From assembly GCA_019918135.1 (NCBI GenBank), contig WBZZ01002993.1, forward strand, positions 83,501 through 147,500: DNA of 64,000 nucleotides, in the 5' to 3' direction. Under the pieces are notes generated by a model. It did no database searches. It saw nothing but the letters and a program-made list of their open reading frames with translations, and had not been told where the DNA came from. This DNA is from Paulinella micropora. Taxonomy: Eukaryota; Cercozoa; Imbricatea; Euglyphida; Paulinellidae. Position 1 is the first letter of the stretch. Every line of letters starts with the position of its first letter. The position numbers and the translations under genes are program-made. Below are positions 51,514 through 62,999 of this stretch, piece by piece.

Positions 51514-51927
51514 TCATTCAGTAGCTATAATATTTTTCTTCCCGTGGGGCCGGCACTGCAGCTTATTCGAATACGCGTGCCTGTTCGTCGTCGCGTCTAG
51601 GCGGCTGTCGGGCACGACCCAGAAAACGCGCCGGCGCGAACTCAGTACTGTATGGTCCGTTTCCGACACCACGACGCAGCCGCAGGTGCCACAGGTCTCG
51701 ACGAACGTAGTTTCGGCCTCGCCGCCGTCGGTGACCGCGCTGGCCTTGTCCGCGAGATTCTGCAACGTGCTGTGCCAGGGCCCGCTCGTGACTTCTAGCG
51801 ACACGAGCTCTGCCAGGTCCCTCTCGGCCTCCAGCGCCTCTTCCTGGCCTACGTTTCGCTGATCCAGATAATTCGCCAGGCCCCGGACCAACGCCCGGGC
51901 CAGCCGGAATTCCTTGTGCTCCGACAT
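51514..51927 (-). CDS. Small unknown protein
   Basis: 137 residues from ATG 51927 (MSEHKEFRLARALVRGLANY). Helical N-terminal half, then a CGTCGCVVV cluster followed by SSRRRVFWVVPDSRLDATTN. A pair of CxxC-type cysteines could bind metal, but only one cluster is seen. A longer frame in another phase over the same DNA is Arg/Gly-rich and rejected. Confidence 0.5.
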   Translation of the reverse strand: MSEHKEFRLARALVRGLANYLDQRNVGQEEALEAERDLAELVSLEVTSGPWHSTLQNLADKASAVTDGGEAETTFVETCGTCGCVVVSETDHTVLSSRRRVFWVVPDSRLDATTNRHAYSNKLQCRPHGKKNIIATE

Positions 51928-51952
51928 CTTTGCAGCAAGAAAAAATGTCCCG

Positions 51953-52275
51953 CGTACCGGCAGAGCCGGGGAAATTTTGCGCAAGAATTTTCAGGGGAGG
52001 TAGGGGCGCGCGAAAAAGGCTCGGCCACGGGGTGCAGGGGTTGGCTGACGCAACCGTACCCTGTATCCTAAGAACTCGAGGGGTAGGGGGGGGTCCCGGT
52101 CCTTCCCCCTCCTTTTTTCCTTCCCGCCAAATCCTCAGAAAAAACTTCCCGGGTTCACAGGCTATAGCCACATTTGGCGGGTCGCGTACCGGCAGAGCCG
52201 GGGAAATTTTGCGCAAGGTTTTTCAGGGGAGGTAGGGGCGCGCGAAAAAAAGGCTCGGCCACGACGGGGGGTCAG
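51953..52275. repeat. ~80-bp direct repeat, two copies
   Basis: CGCGTACCGGCAGAGCCGGG, GAAATTTTGCGCAAG and TTTTCAGGGGAGGTAGGGGC ... GCTCGGCCACG occur at about 51953-52030 and 52184-52265 with few differences. The copies flank ~150 bp of unrelated DNA. Non-coding. Confidence 0.8.
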
Positions 52276-52498
52276 GGGTGCGTGTGCAGAGGCTTTTGTC
52301 GACTCCCGCCCCCCTTCCACCGTCGAGGTATTAATTCCAACATTTTTAATTGTAAGAAGAGAAAGAAAAGAACAAAGTGTAAGAGAATGAAAGTGGGGTA
52401 TGTGCCGGGAAAGGTGTCCCGTTTCTACCCCAAACGACCTCCTGCCCGAACCAAAATCGGCTTGTGGGGGGGCAAGGGGCGGCCGGTGATGCCCCTAA

Positions 52499-52560
52499 CA
52501 GTGGCTCGTCGAGCGGACCGGTGGCTCGTCGAGCGGACCAGTGGCTCGTCGAGCCACCGC
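52499..52560. repeat. 22-bp tandem repeat, three units
   Basis: GTGGCTCGTCGAGCGGACCG, GTGGCTCGTCGAGCGGACCA and GTGGCTCGTCGAGCCACCG in tandem. Each contains CTCGTCGAG, a near palindrome. Confidence 0.8.
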
Positions 52561-53200
52561 CCTGCACTGAGACACAGAGACGGCCCCCCAAACCCTACCC
52601 CGGCCAGGGATGTACCTTTTTACTTTTGTACCTAGCCGTTGAAAAAATTCAAAAAGTGCAGTCTCAGGCCCCCATTGAAAAATCTCATGGCTCCCTGTCG
52701 GCCGCCCACAGAGCAAACCCCCCCCCCTCTCCTCCTCTCCTCCCTTCCTTTCTTGAGATTCTCTTTTCTGAAAACTAGTTATACAATAGAAAGTGAAAAA
52801 AAGGGGGAGGTACCACGTACCTGCCGGCACGGAGGTTCGGGGCCGGCTCAGTGTCTCAGCACGTAACAAAAAAAAGTCTGACCAGAAAGTGGGGGGGGGG
52901 GGGGTTTGTCCTGCGGCAGTAGTCGAGGACAAAAAGGCAATAGACGAGGACATGAAGGCATACCTCGGGCCGGCCGGGTAAGGGATGACGTGGCACGAGC
53001 CTCGGCGGGTGACCAGGCCAGAACCCTCTAGTCTTCGACAGGGGGAAATGGGTAGCAGCCGGAACGAACCTTTTGCCATTGGGCCCCCGCCGCTGGCGAC
53101 ATTTGCCCGGAAAAATACCGCGCCGCAAAACACGCTGATCTTTTCCTTGCCCTTTTTATTGTTGTGCTTTTTTTTGGTGTGTATAGCGACTTTCTGAGAC
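52561..53200. other. Intergenic upstream of the polymerase/helicase
   Basis: G14 near 52890, A7-A9 runs and T-rich DNA (TTTTTTTTGGTGTG) just before the ATG at 53201. Short frames here show no conserved character. Confidence 0.4.
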
Positions 53201-56097
53201 ATGCCTCGTGCCAAGAAGAAGGCAGCAAGCGACGAGGAGGACAAGAAGGTTGGGCTGGTGCTGTACCAGAAGCTGGACTACGTTCGTCTCGAGAACATCT
53301 CTATACTCAACTCGCACTTCGAGCCAGGCGAAGTGCGGGCTGTGAAGGGCCTGCTTGCTGCGCACAAGGGCCAGGTGTTTGCGGAAGTCAAGTACACCGA
53401 GAGCGAGAAGTTCGAGGGATCCAGGTTGTGGAGCGGCGGGTCCGTGGGCATGGTGAGCGGCTGGGTCTGCCGTCTCGTCGCGGGCGAGCTGTACGAGTGG
53501 CTGGACATCAAGAACGCCTGCTGCACCATCCTGCTGCAGCTTATGGCGAAGAATGACATTGTCGTGAAAGATACAAAAAGCGGGAAAATGGAAGTGCCGG
53601 CGATGATCAGGCGCTTCGTGGGCGGGGAGCGCGAGGCCATGATTGCCGAGCCGCTGGCCGAGGTAGGGAGGGAGGACAACAAGGCCAACCGTAAGTGGGG
53701 AAAGCAGCGTTTCCTCAGCGTCATCAACGGCCAGGCAGTGCTGGGCGATGGCGAGCTGGACTGCCCGATTCTGCAAAAATGGCAGCAGACTTGGCTCAAC
53801 GTGGTACCCAAGTTCCAGAGGCTGGCCGAGTTTCAACCTCTCTGGAATAACGTGGAAGGCCGAGAGGACAAGAAGCACAACAAGAACGGCACGTTCATGG
53901 CGTACGTGTGGCAGCTCTACGAACGCAAGATCATGCAGGGCATCGTCGACTTTTTCCATTCTGTCAAGGACAAGCAGGGAAAGTGCATGTACAGGGTCGG
54001 GGTGTGGAAACACGACGAGATCGGCGTGCACAAACTACCTGGCGGCGAGCGGATCATGACCGACGAGATGATCGGGCGCGTCAGGCAGCACATCAAGGCC
54101 GAGTTCGGCTTCGAGCTGGACTACCACTCCGATGACTGTTCGCCTACGGAGGAGGACTGGAACATCTACTACGGCCCTCGGTGCCTCCACTTGATCTCTA
54201 CCAACCCGGAACGATGCATTCACGAGCTCGTCCTGTACGGCAGCAAGCACAAGCACGTGCGCTTCGATGGTGCGGTCCTGAGGCCACATGACTCGATTCC
54301 CGGCGTCTACACGAAGATCAATGCGAGCTTCGCCGACTACGTAAACACTGCTCTGGCTACCTCTGTCTACTACACCGAGCGGATGACTCGTCTGTCGTCA
54401 CTCGAGGACTGGTACGAGACTGGCCATCACCCTCGTTTTCCTGTCCTGTGCAAGGACCAGATGCAGTCCAACTGGATAAGCTTCAGGAACTGCACGTTCG
54501 ATATCAAGGAGCTGAAACTTTACACGTGGGAGCAACTGGGAGAAGCGGGCAAGAAGCCGCCCTTTACCGATCATTTCTACGACGTGGAAGTGGACATCGC
54601 CAAGCTACAAGAGTCGGTGAATCACCCTGACGAGTGGCTGACCCCACTGTGGGCCGGTCTGCTGCGGTACCAGCTTTCTGAGGAGATGGCGGAGTTCATG
54701 GAAGTGAGCCTGGGCCGCGTGCAGTACCCGGTCTGTGCCTACGACGACTGGCAGGGCTTGCTGTACATGGTAGGCGATACCCGCACGGGCAAGGGGACGA
54801 TTATCAAGGTGCTGAGGGCCATGAAGCCTAGCCACAAGATCGGCGCTCTGGCACTGTCATCCGAAGGCAAGTTCGGCATGCAGGGGGTGTACCTGAAGGA
54901 GCTCTTGGTGGTGGACGATATGCCGATCGGCTTCGAGAAGGCGCTGGACCAGTCCCTGCTGCAACGCATGGTCTCCGGTGAGATGGTGCCAGTCGAACGC
55001 AAGTACCTGACGGGGATAACAGACCACGTCTGGACAGTGCCCCAGGCCTGGGCCTCCAACCATGTGGTGAATTACAAGGACAACCAAGGGCAGATAGGTG
55101 ACCGACTTCATGTTTTCTTCTTTCGCACAGAAGTGAAAGAGAAGAAGCATCGGCTAGCGGAAGACATCATCGAGAAGGAGCTGCCGTACATCCTTCTGCG
55201 ATGCGTCAAGCGTTATAGGTCCCTGGTGGAGCAGAAGGGTCGCTGTGATTTTTGGCTGCACGTCGCGCCCGAGGAACTGTGCAAAAACAAAAGGGATATC
55301 CAGAGCCAGACGAACCTGTTGAGCAAGTTCCTCAACGAAGGTAGCACCGAGTGGCGCGTGCGAAAAAAGACTGGCTACTTCACTCCGTGGGACAAGTTCG
55401 AGGCGGCCTTTGTCAAGTTCTTGAAAGATGACCAGCGCTCGTTCTTCGTCAAGTTCGACGACATCGGGGACACCGCGTTGCGCAGGCAGGGATACGAGGT
55501 GTTCAGAGGCGAAAAGAAATGCAACTTCTGCAAGTATTGTAGTACACACAAGGACATGCCTGGCCAAGATTGCGGGCCTAAATTTGGTTGCTTCGATACG
55601 ATGTGCTGGATGAAGCCTAGCAAGGAGAACTGCGGCAAACATTACAACGAGAAACGCGTGCGTGGCAAGCTACAGGGCATCCGCAACATGAAGCTGGTGA
55701 GAAAGGACGATTACGCGGAGGAAGGCGACGACGACTCTACTCCGCCTAAGCTTGTCGGTTCGGAATTGGACCCAGTGACAGCCTCAGCGAGAGCGTCAAG
55801 GAGTGGCAGGAAAGGGTTTTGACCTTGGCAGCGGCGCAGGAGAACACAGAAGAGGTCAGGCGCGCGATCGAAAAAATGTTAGAGGCGAATAGCAAGGCGG
55901 AGCGCAGGCGCGTCTGCCAGATTGCTGGCATCAAGGACTGGAAGGCTTTAAAAAAGAAGTACAAGGAAGCACAAAAGCGAACGCGAGAGGAGCGACAGGC
56001 GCAGGGGTCTTCTTCCAAGAGGTCCCGACTGTCGGCCGACAGTCAGGAGCGTGCGGAAAAGTACCCTTTGGATAAAAACGACAAAGAACCAGAATAA
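53201..56097 (+). CDS. TV-Pol-like polymerase fused to superfamily 3 helicase
   Basis: From ATG 53201, about 965 residues if a frame change near 55775 is allowed. Residues ~60-300 carry a family-A/TV-Pol-like set: motif A ELYEWLDIKNACCTILLQL (~95-112), motif B NRKWGKQRFLSVINGQAV (~163-180), motif C VGVWKHDEIGVHK (~265-277, with the HDE triad). Residues ~520-650 are an SF3 helicase: Walker A VGDTRTGKGTI, Walker B LLVVDDMP, motif C WTVPQAWASNHVV with the sensor Asn, then GDRLHVFFFRTEV. A Cys-rich cluster (CNFCKYC ... CGPKFGCFDTMC, ~770-810) may bind zinc. The last ~110 residues are a charged helix (SLSESVKEWQERV, KMLEANSKAERRRVCQIAGI). TV-Pol/SF3 fusions are known from virophages and related elements; here it is probably a replication protein. 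Confidence 0.78.
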
Positions 56098-56114
56098 CCA
56101 GGGTGTTTCAAGAG

Positions 56115-56228
56115 GTAAGTTTTGGATTATGTTCATTCTCATTTTTATCCAAAGGCCTGTTACTGCTTTTTTTTCGTATCAACAGCATTTTGCAAACCCA
56201 CCATGCCTTCTGTGTGTGTGTGTTGCAG
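56115..56228 (+). other. Possible intron after the polymerase/helicase stop, 114 nt
   Basis: CAAGAG|GTAAGT (donor 56115) and GTGTGTGTTGCAG|GCGC (acceptor 56228) are strong splice signals, and the length matches the Skp1 intron. Splicing would join the frame after TAA 56095-56097 to an open stretch ending at 56346 (RTLDFRASDSGSALAALTIG). It is either a 3' UTR intron or part of a longer gene whose TAA is an error. Confidence 0.4.
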
Positions 56229-56349
56229 GCGCACGCTAGATTTCCGTGCGTCAGACAGTGGCAGTGCGCTGGCTGCACTGACAATAGGTGATTGTCGTCA
56301 AAGGGTTCGGCAGGAGACTAGAAAAAAAGAATTTGTTTGGTTTTAATTA

Positions 56350-57184
56350 AATTAGTTTTTTTCTTTGATGAACACGATTCTTAGCCACGGCATCCGAAGC
56401 CAGGAGAGACCAGCGCGGACACGCTCACGAGCAGGCGGGGGCACCCTGCCCCTTGCAAAACGCACACTCGATCTCTGCCCGAAGCCGCGGGTTTTGTTTT
56501 GCGGTTTGGGCTTTTTCTTGCGCGCCCCGCCCCTCTCCCCTAGTCCCTTGCCCCTTCTCCCCCCCCCCCCGTTCCTACCTTCCCACGACCCCAAACGGGG
56601 GGGGGGCAGTGCCCTGTCCCCCCTCCCCTCTATGATGGGGGTCCGGTGAAAGATAAAGAAATCCCCCGCCCGTGCAGCTTTGTTTTTTCCGAGCCTCTCC
56701 CCATCCCTCCCTCCCCCCACCCCTAAGACTTTTGCCCGACATGTTCCTTCTTCCCTGTCCCGCCCCTCACCCTTGCCCCCTCGCTTTTTCGGCGGCCCCC
56801 CTCCCCCTTTGCACGAGAAGAGCAGAGAGAGAGAGAAAGGAGGGGGGGGGCCTGCACGTACGAAAGTAGCCACAGCGCAAGCCGGCCCCCCCCCCCTGTT
56901 AACGTCCACCCAGCGGCCCCCCCCCCACCTACCCAAACTGAGAAGGCGCAAGGGCGAAACAAAGAGAGACACGCACGGTCTCCAGAATCGACACTTTGCA
57001 GTGCGTGCCACGCCTCTCTCTCCCCCCCCTCCCCTCATTCCTTTCCCACACATCCTCCCCACACACACATTTCCCCCCCCTCCTATTCCCCCCCCCTCTG
57101 GCGCCGTCTTGCTCGTCCTGCCGTCTGAGAGCAGTTCTTGCTGTGTGCATTTTTGCATCTCGTAGACGGTACACACTCCAAACC
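56350..57184. other. Gene-poor, C/T-rich stretch
   Basis: About 830 bp dominated by C-rich runs (near 56557, 56885, 56918, 57025) and GA repeats. A long minus-strand frame here is Gly/Arg low complexity. No gene supported. Confidence 0.5.
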
Positions 57185-58862
57185 ATGAGCAAGTACTTGG
57201 ACTCGGAAGCGGCCGGCGGGAGCGACGAGAGCAGCGACTCGGAGGAGTCGCTGGACAGCGGGGAGGACTCACAAGAGAGCGACGACGACGGGTCGTTTAT
57301 CGCGGACGACGACGAGGAGGAAGAGGAGGAGGAGGAGAAGAGCGGGGACGAAGCAGTGTCCAAGAAACGCGGGCGCCGCGAAGCCGGCGCGGATGGCCAG
57401 AAGAGCACAAGAAGAGCCACAAGAAGAGCAACAACAAGAAGAAGAGCAAGAAGAAGAGCAAGAAAAGCCACAGCAGGGGAAGAAGACCGAAGTGCCAAGA
57501 AAAGAAAGACCGAAGAAGGCGCCAAGCCCAAGAAGAAGGCGAAGCCCGCCAGGGGCGACAGCTCCGCGTCGACGTCCGAGGACGAGGCGGAAGAAAAACG
57601 CGCCCCCGACCTGCAGGCGCCGTTACGCAGCTGCAGGCCGGGCAACAGATCAACCCCTGGGAAGACCGCAACATAGAGTCGCTCATCAAGATGCCCGGCG
57701 CTTTGCGGGCAAGTTTGCGGAGCACAGCGCTTTGCTGAAGGCGGTCTGGTCGGTGCGGCACGACTCGCGCGCGCTGCCCCAGCAGTTGCAGGCCAAGCAG
57801 AAGTTCTACATGACGGAGCCGGGGCTGCCCGGCAACAACGACAACTCCGGGGCCGCCGGCACACGGAGCCGTGGCAACTGGGGCTGGAGCGCGCGGCTGC
57901 GCCTGAGCAAGCCGCTCAACAGCAAGAGCCTGGCGGCGCTCGGCGTGTTCGGCAAGGACAAGGCCGTGCAGCAAGTGCGCGTGGGCACCTCGAAGGCGTT
58001 GCGCGGCCTGCACTGGCGCCCGCCCCAGGAAGTGGCGGGCCACCACAAGAAGTTCGACCCCGTGGCGCGCAACCTGCACAGCCTGGGCCGCGACGTGTTC
58101 AGCGAGCTGACCGTGGGCGATCTGGGCCAGCTGATCGTGCTGCCCGCTATTCCGTTCGATCGTTCGGCGCCGCAGCCGCTCATTACGGCGTCCGCCGAGG
58201 CCCTGTACGTCATGATGACGCTGCGCGCGCCCGCGGGCAAGGGCGCCGCGGACGGCCTGCCCCACGTGGCGCTGCAGACGGGGCTGGCCACGTTCGTGAG
58301 CCTCGGGCTGGCGGCCGACCTGGTGCCACATCTGGCCGCTATCGAGCACTGCGGCAACCGCATTTATGACGAACGGGGCCAGGCCAAGGGCTTCCTGCTA
58401 CCGTCGGGCCTGCTGGAGGTGGTACGCAAGCGGGCGCAGGACCCTAACTGGCTGCCGCCGCGCTACGTGGAGAGCTGCCAGGAATCAGAAAAGGCGGCGG
58501 AGGCGGCCTCGTCGTCGTCGTCGTCGGCGCGCGCCGAGTCGTTGCCGGCGGGCCTGGAAAAGAAGCTCAAGGCGTTCGGCGAGGCACTGAGCGTAGTCCA
58601 GCACTTCTTTGCGGAGTCGGCGGCCTTCTACCGCGCCACGGCGGTGCAGAACCAGAACTTCGCGCGGGCGCAAGAAAAGAGCGCGGCGGCGATCGTGGGC
58701 GGGAGCAAGGCAGTGCAGGGGCTGCTGGAGGAGATCTCGGCGCTGGCGCCGCCGCCGCCAGTGCCGGCGCCGGCGGCGGAAGCGGCAGCCGCGGCGGCAG
58801 CAGCCGCGGCGCCCGAAAGCCCGGAGCCAGCGAACGAGGGCGTGCGATCGGACACCGTGTAA
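57185..58862 (+). CDS. Large unknown protein with acidic/basic N-terminus (frame breaks)
   Basis: From ATG 57185 (MSKYLDSEAAGG). Residues ~1-60 are Asp/Glu/Ser-rich and ~60-130 Lys/Arg-rich, like a nuclear or nucleic-acid-binding tail. Between 57600 and 57720 the sense moves through QAGQQINPWEDRNIESLIKM into another frame, then runs open to TAA 58862. The globular body includes FAEHSALLKAVWSVRHDSRA, QQVRVGTSKALRGLHWRPP, ELTVGDLGQLIVLPAIPFD and LPHVALQTGLATFVSLGLAA; it ends with a coiled/Ala-Pro-rich tail (LEEISALAPPPPVPAPAAEA). About 555 residues. No family recognised. AATAAA at 59006. Confidence 0.6.
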
Positions 58863-59098
58863 AAGGGGGGGCACCACTAGAAAAAAGCGCGGGCAAAACC
58901 CCTTTCCTTTCTCCCTCCCCCCTAAACCACACATTCCCCCCCCCCCCCCGCCGGGCACCCTTCTCCCGGTTACTCTCTCTCTCTCTCTCTTAGTTCTCAA
59001 AGAATAATAAAACTACAGCCAAAAAAAAGGGAGCGTACACGGTACAAAAAAAAAAGAACTCTTAACAAACTGCCGGCGTCCAAACAAACCCGGGGGAA
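58863..59098. other. Intergenic
   Basis: C13 near 58938, CT repeat near 58972-58990 and A9 near 59046. No gene seen. Confidence 0.45.
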
Positions 59099-60438
59099 AT
59101 GCAGCGCGCTGTTTTACCGTCGCCGATCCAAGTAACACTGAACTGGCAGGAATCCATGAACGCACAATACTCCCGGCAATCCCCAGGCCGGGCCCCAAGT
59201 ACGGCTGCCGCATCCCCAGCACCCACGTTCTGCGCGGCAGGCCGCTGGAGCAAGCCTGTCTGCCCACGTTTCTAGCCGTGGTGTGCGACGGGGACGCCGA
59301 GCCCGTGATGAACGCGGTCGCGGCTAAAAAGGTTGTCTTGTTAGCGCGCCTGTTTGTGCGCGCCGACGACCCCGCCAAGAGGCTAGCGTTGTACAGGGTG
59401 CTGTCGCTGCCGACGGGGGGAGTGCTTTTTGTCCTCAAGGACAACACTCCGCTGACAGAGCCCGGCGAGACCATCGCGAGCCCGTTCCTGCAGCCTCCGC
59501 GCGGGCTGGAAATCAACGGCCACACACAAGGCGCGGCCGAATACCAGGAAATCAGGGGTTGGTGGGTACTCAAGGTTGCTGCGTGCGCGAGCGACCAGGA
59601 TTTCTACGGGGTGGGGGCTCAGGTGCTGCACGGCGGCCGCCCCGCGTACCTGGTGATAAGCCGCGGCCAGAAACATTTCTATTGCCTGAGCTGGGGCCAG
59701 ATCCAGGCTAGCTACCGCACGAATCGCGGCTTGTGTGCCGTGGCTCCCAGAGTCCGGGTGCCACAGCTGCCCGCCGGCGCGGCGCCCGTGTGGGAGAGCA
59801 TCGCTAAGCAATTGGCGTGGCTGCCAAGCACGCCGCCCGCCGCGGAGTGGACCCCGGCCCTGCTGGGGGTGCTGATGCAGTGCCTGCCCGAGGGCACCAA
59901 TTAGCGTTCCGGCACGCCGACGGCGCGCAAACGCACTGCACCGTGGCCTTTAGGCCTACGGAAGAGGACAAACTGCTGGAGACGTTCTGTAGCTACGAGG
60001 CCGGCGACGGCGGCAGGGACACACGAACGGTTCGGCCGTGCGGCTGCAGGTCTTGGCGCCCGCTTCTAGCGACGACGAGGGCAAGCTGGTCACCGGGCTG
60101 TCGTTTTTTAGGCAGGTCGACAGAAACTGTTGTGTGAGCTTTGGCCAGCAGAAGGGAGCGCACCACAGCAGCTGCCCCAGGCCCCGCCGGGCGAGATGGT
60201 CTTTTCGTGCAGGCGCGACGACCTGTGCCTCCGGCAGGGAGTCAATTACGGCAGGCTGATCAGGATAGAAAGCCTGGACCAGCAGCAAACGCTTTCCTGG
60301 CACATGGGCCTGGCCCAGCTCAGGCAGGGGCGAACGGTCAAGTTCGTGGTGGGCGGCTTACACGACCGTCGGGGCGCCACGATCTCTGTCCTAGAACTCC
60401 GGCCCGCCGCCGGCCCGCAGGCGGCAGTGCACCAGTGA
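59099..60438 (+). CDS. Unknown protein (several frame breaks)
   Basis: From ATG 59099 (MQRAVLPSPIQVTLNWQES) the sense moves near 59175 to RPGPKYGCRIPSTHVLRGRP and runs to 59904. It then shifts to LAFRHADGAQTHCTVAFRPT, to RLQVLAPASSDDEGKLVTGL near 60040, and to PGEMVFSCRRDDLCLRQGVN near 60190, stopping at 60438. Joined, about 445 residues of beta-rich, globular sequence (GWWVLKVAACASDQDFYGVG, RTVKFVVGGLHDRRGATISV). Each piece lacks a good start of its own. No family recognised. AATAAA at 60452 marks the 3' end. Confidence 0.5.
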
Positions 60439-60806
60439 ATCCTCCCTCCCGAATAAACCAGGGGGCACGGGAAAAAAACAAAAGAGGGGCACAGACAAGA
60501 GCGGGGCGAGGTTTGTTTTTTTTTGGGGCGGGGACAGAAATACGGGCGCGGTGAAAAAAGGGGCGACATGTTGAGACGGGAGAGGTGGGGGGGGGGGGAG
60601 GCGAAATGTTGAGCCGCGGCCACCAATTTCACACAGACACTTTTCCAACGCCGGGGGCGGGGGTTTGTTGCGACGGGTGGGCGGGAGTAGGGGAAGAAAG
60701 TACAAAACGAAGTTGGGAGGCGAAGAAGGCCAAAAAAAAAGGTAGCCAATAAAGAAAAACGCCGTAGTTTTTTTTTCGACGCGTCCCCTAAAAAAAAAGA
60801 AAAGCC
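60439..60806. other. Intergenic
   Basis: AATAAA at 60452, T10 near 60516, G13 near 60587, A9-rich leader before ATG 60807. No gene seen. Confidence 0.45.
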
Positions 60807-62846
60807 ATGAGTTTTCAAGAGGCGGCAGAAATTGTGGCTGCTACCAGATTAGAGGGCGAGCCCGGCGGTACTCAGGCCGCGCACGGAGTCTGCGACAACG
60901 GATGCGTCAGCGGATGCGCCCGTGACAACGGATACCCCCGTGACGACAGATGCGACACGGATGCGCCCGTGACAACGGATGCGACACGATGCGACAACGG
61001 ATGCGCCCGTGCGACGACGAGGGTTGACTGTCCACCGGTGCCGGACTACGCGGAGGTCGACTGGAAGCGCGTGAACGACCTGCAGACGTTCGGCACCGGC
61101 TGGTGCTTGAAGTACTGCACGACGGATCGGTGCGTCCAGGTTGTGCTCGTCGGTGGCGAGCAGAACAGTGTCCAACCGCAGACGGCCCTGAACGACTGTG
61201 TGCCCCCCGTGTGCGTGATGTTCGCGATGCCGCAGAGGGACAAGCAGGCGCCGCTGTACCAGCGGGCGATGCCGATCGAGTCGGTGTGCTACCGCCCCGC
61301 GGCCCTGGTCGACAGCTTCTTGGTGGCGTCGAAACGCTTTGGCTGGAGCGGCGCCCTGCACGCCGAACTAACCGTGCTGGCGGGCGCCGACGCGGCGCCC
61401 CGCGCCCTGATCAGGACGGAGGCACAGTGGCATTTGCTGCTCTTCTACGCCGCGCTGGGCAAGCTGTTCGGCAACAGTCCGCCCTGGCTGCCGGCGCGTG
61501 AGGGCGCCAGGCGCAAGTGGCGCCAGCTCGTGAGGGACGAGCTGTTCTGTGTGTCCCCCGCGGCACCACGGGGGCCATTTGCGAAGAAGAAGAGCTGGGC
61601 CAAGAAACGCTGAACGCGGTGACACGCATGTGCAGGGACGTCCTGTCGCTGCCAAACCTCGAGGCACGGGACCTGAGCCTGTTGTACCGCTACGTGCGCG
61701 AACACGCCGTGCTGGTACGTTCGATTTTGTCGGACGGCGTGGTGGGCATAGCGCTGAACCCCTGCTCGCCAGGGTGCCCAGGGCCCTGAACCACAACCTG
61801 GCGGCCCTGCACGACCGCGACGGGGTGGCCACCGTGTGCACGACGGCGATCATCACGGTTGGCGCGGCCGCCGTGCTGCCGCCGTGGACGGAGGAGTCAC
61901 TGGGCAGGCGCTACGGCGCGATCACGCCCGAACTGTGCGCGTACCTGACGCAGGAGGTCGAGGACACGGTCGGGTCCACGGTCGAGGAGATGCTGGGCCC
62001 GGAGCTCGCGAAAGAAGTACTCGGCGGGCTGAGCCAGGTGCGCGCGCTGCTGGCGTTAGAGCACACGCTGCGGCCGTTCGAGCTGGAGCCGGCCAAGCTC
62101 GAGGAGCTGTGCCTGCTGGTGTCGCGCTTCGTCGCGGGGGATGCCACGCTGAGGCTGGCGCGCACGGTGTACGCACAACAGCTCGTGCTGCAGGCGAGAG
62201 CGAGGAGCTGCCGCAGGTGGAAAGGCGCGCGGCTCCGGTGCGCACCAGGCGCAACTGGTGGGAGGAGCCCGCGGGGCTGGCGGACAGCCTGCCGATCATG
62301 GAGCTGGTCATGGTTTATCTGCAGGGCTTTATGACGCTGCTGCACCGCCTGAGCGCGCGGCGGCTGATCAAGATTATCTCCAGGCAGCAGCAGCAGCAGC
62401 AAAAGGGCGACCACGAGCAAGAACACGACGCCGGCGTCCGCTCGTTGCAGGCGGTGTGGGCGTACCGCCTGATGACCAACTGCGTCAATTATCTGCACTT
62501 GTTCTTTGAATCGGCGCCGCACATGCAGTACACCCGCCGCCAGCTGCGGCGCCCGCCGCTGTTCACCCACGGCCTGGAGCTGTCGGTGCGCCTGCACTGC
62601 TCCGCCACGGTGCTGCTGCGGTTCCTGTTCGGCCTCAAGGGCGCGGGCTCGAACGTGTGTGCCGGCTGGCTCGACACGACGTGGCCGCTGCACACGCTGC
62701 TAGCGCAGAGCTTGGAAGACGCCCTGGTCTGCGAGGCCAAGAAGGCGCGCCCCTCGCGCAAAGCACGCAACGACGCCCTGGCGACTTGTATTAACAACCT
62801 AGAATCCATGTTCCACGGCAGCGTCAGGAAGCCCGAACTCGACTGA
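60807..62846 (+). CDS. Large unknown protein (frame breaks)
   Basis: From ATG 60807 (MSFQEAAEIVAATRLEGEPG). A Cys/Asp-rich segment at ~30-70 comes from short GATGCGxCxxCGGATGCG-type repeats (60890-61015). The sense then passes through frame changes near 61590, 61785 and 62215 to TGA 62846, about 675 residues. Segments include VDWKRVNDLQTFGTGWCLKY, RTEAQWHLLLFYAALGKLFG, LEARDLSLLYRYVREHAVLV, LTQEVEDTVGSTVEEMLGPE, LADSLPIMELVMVYLQGFMT and NCVNYLHLFFESAPHMQYTR, with a CAG-encoded Gln run (~62388). Largely helical; no family recognised. Confidence 0.55.
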
Positions 62847-62999
62847 AAAGCCGAGAAGTGGAAGAAAAAAGTACAAGTGTGTTTTGGCTTCTTTTTTTTA
62901 TTAGTTATGATTAAAACGCCTTTTTTCTCTGCCAACAAGTCCTGCGCGTCGTAGCACAAACCGTACCCGTACAGTAGGAAAGAGTACAAATGCTGGCTA
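62847..62999. other. Convergent intergenic
   Basis: Contains an AATAAA on the - strand at 62897-62902 for the gene at 63000-63582. Confidence 0.4.

Noticed and set aside
56352-57272. 306-codon minus-strand frame
   Set aside because: Gly/Arg/Pro low complexity across homopolymer-rich spacer.
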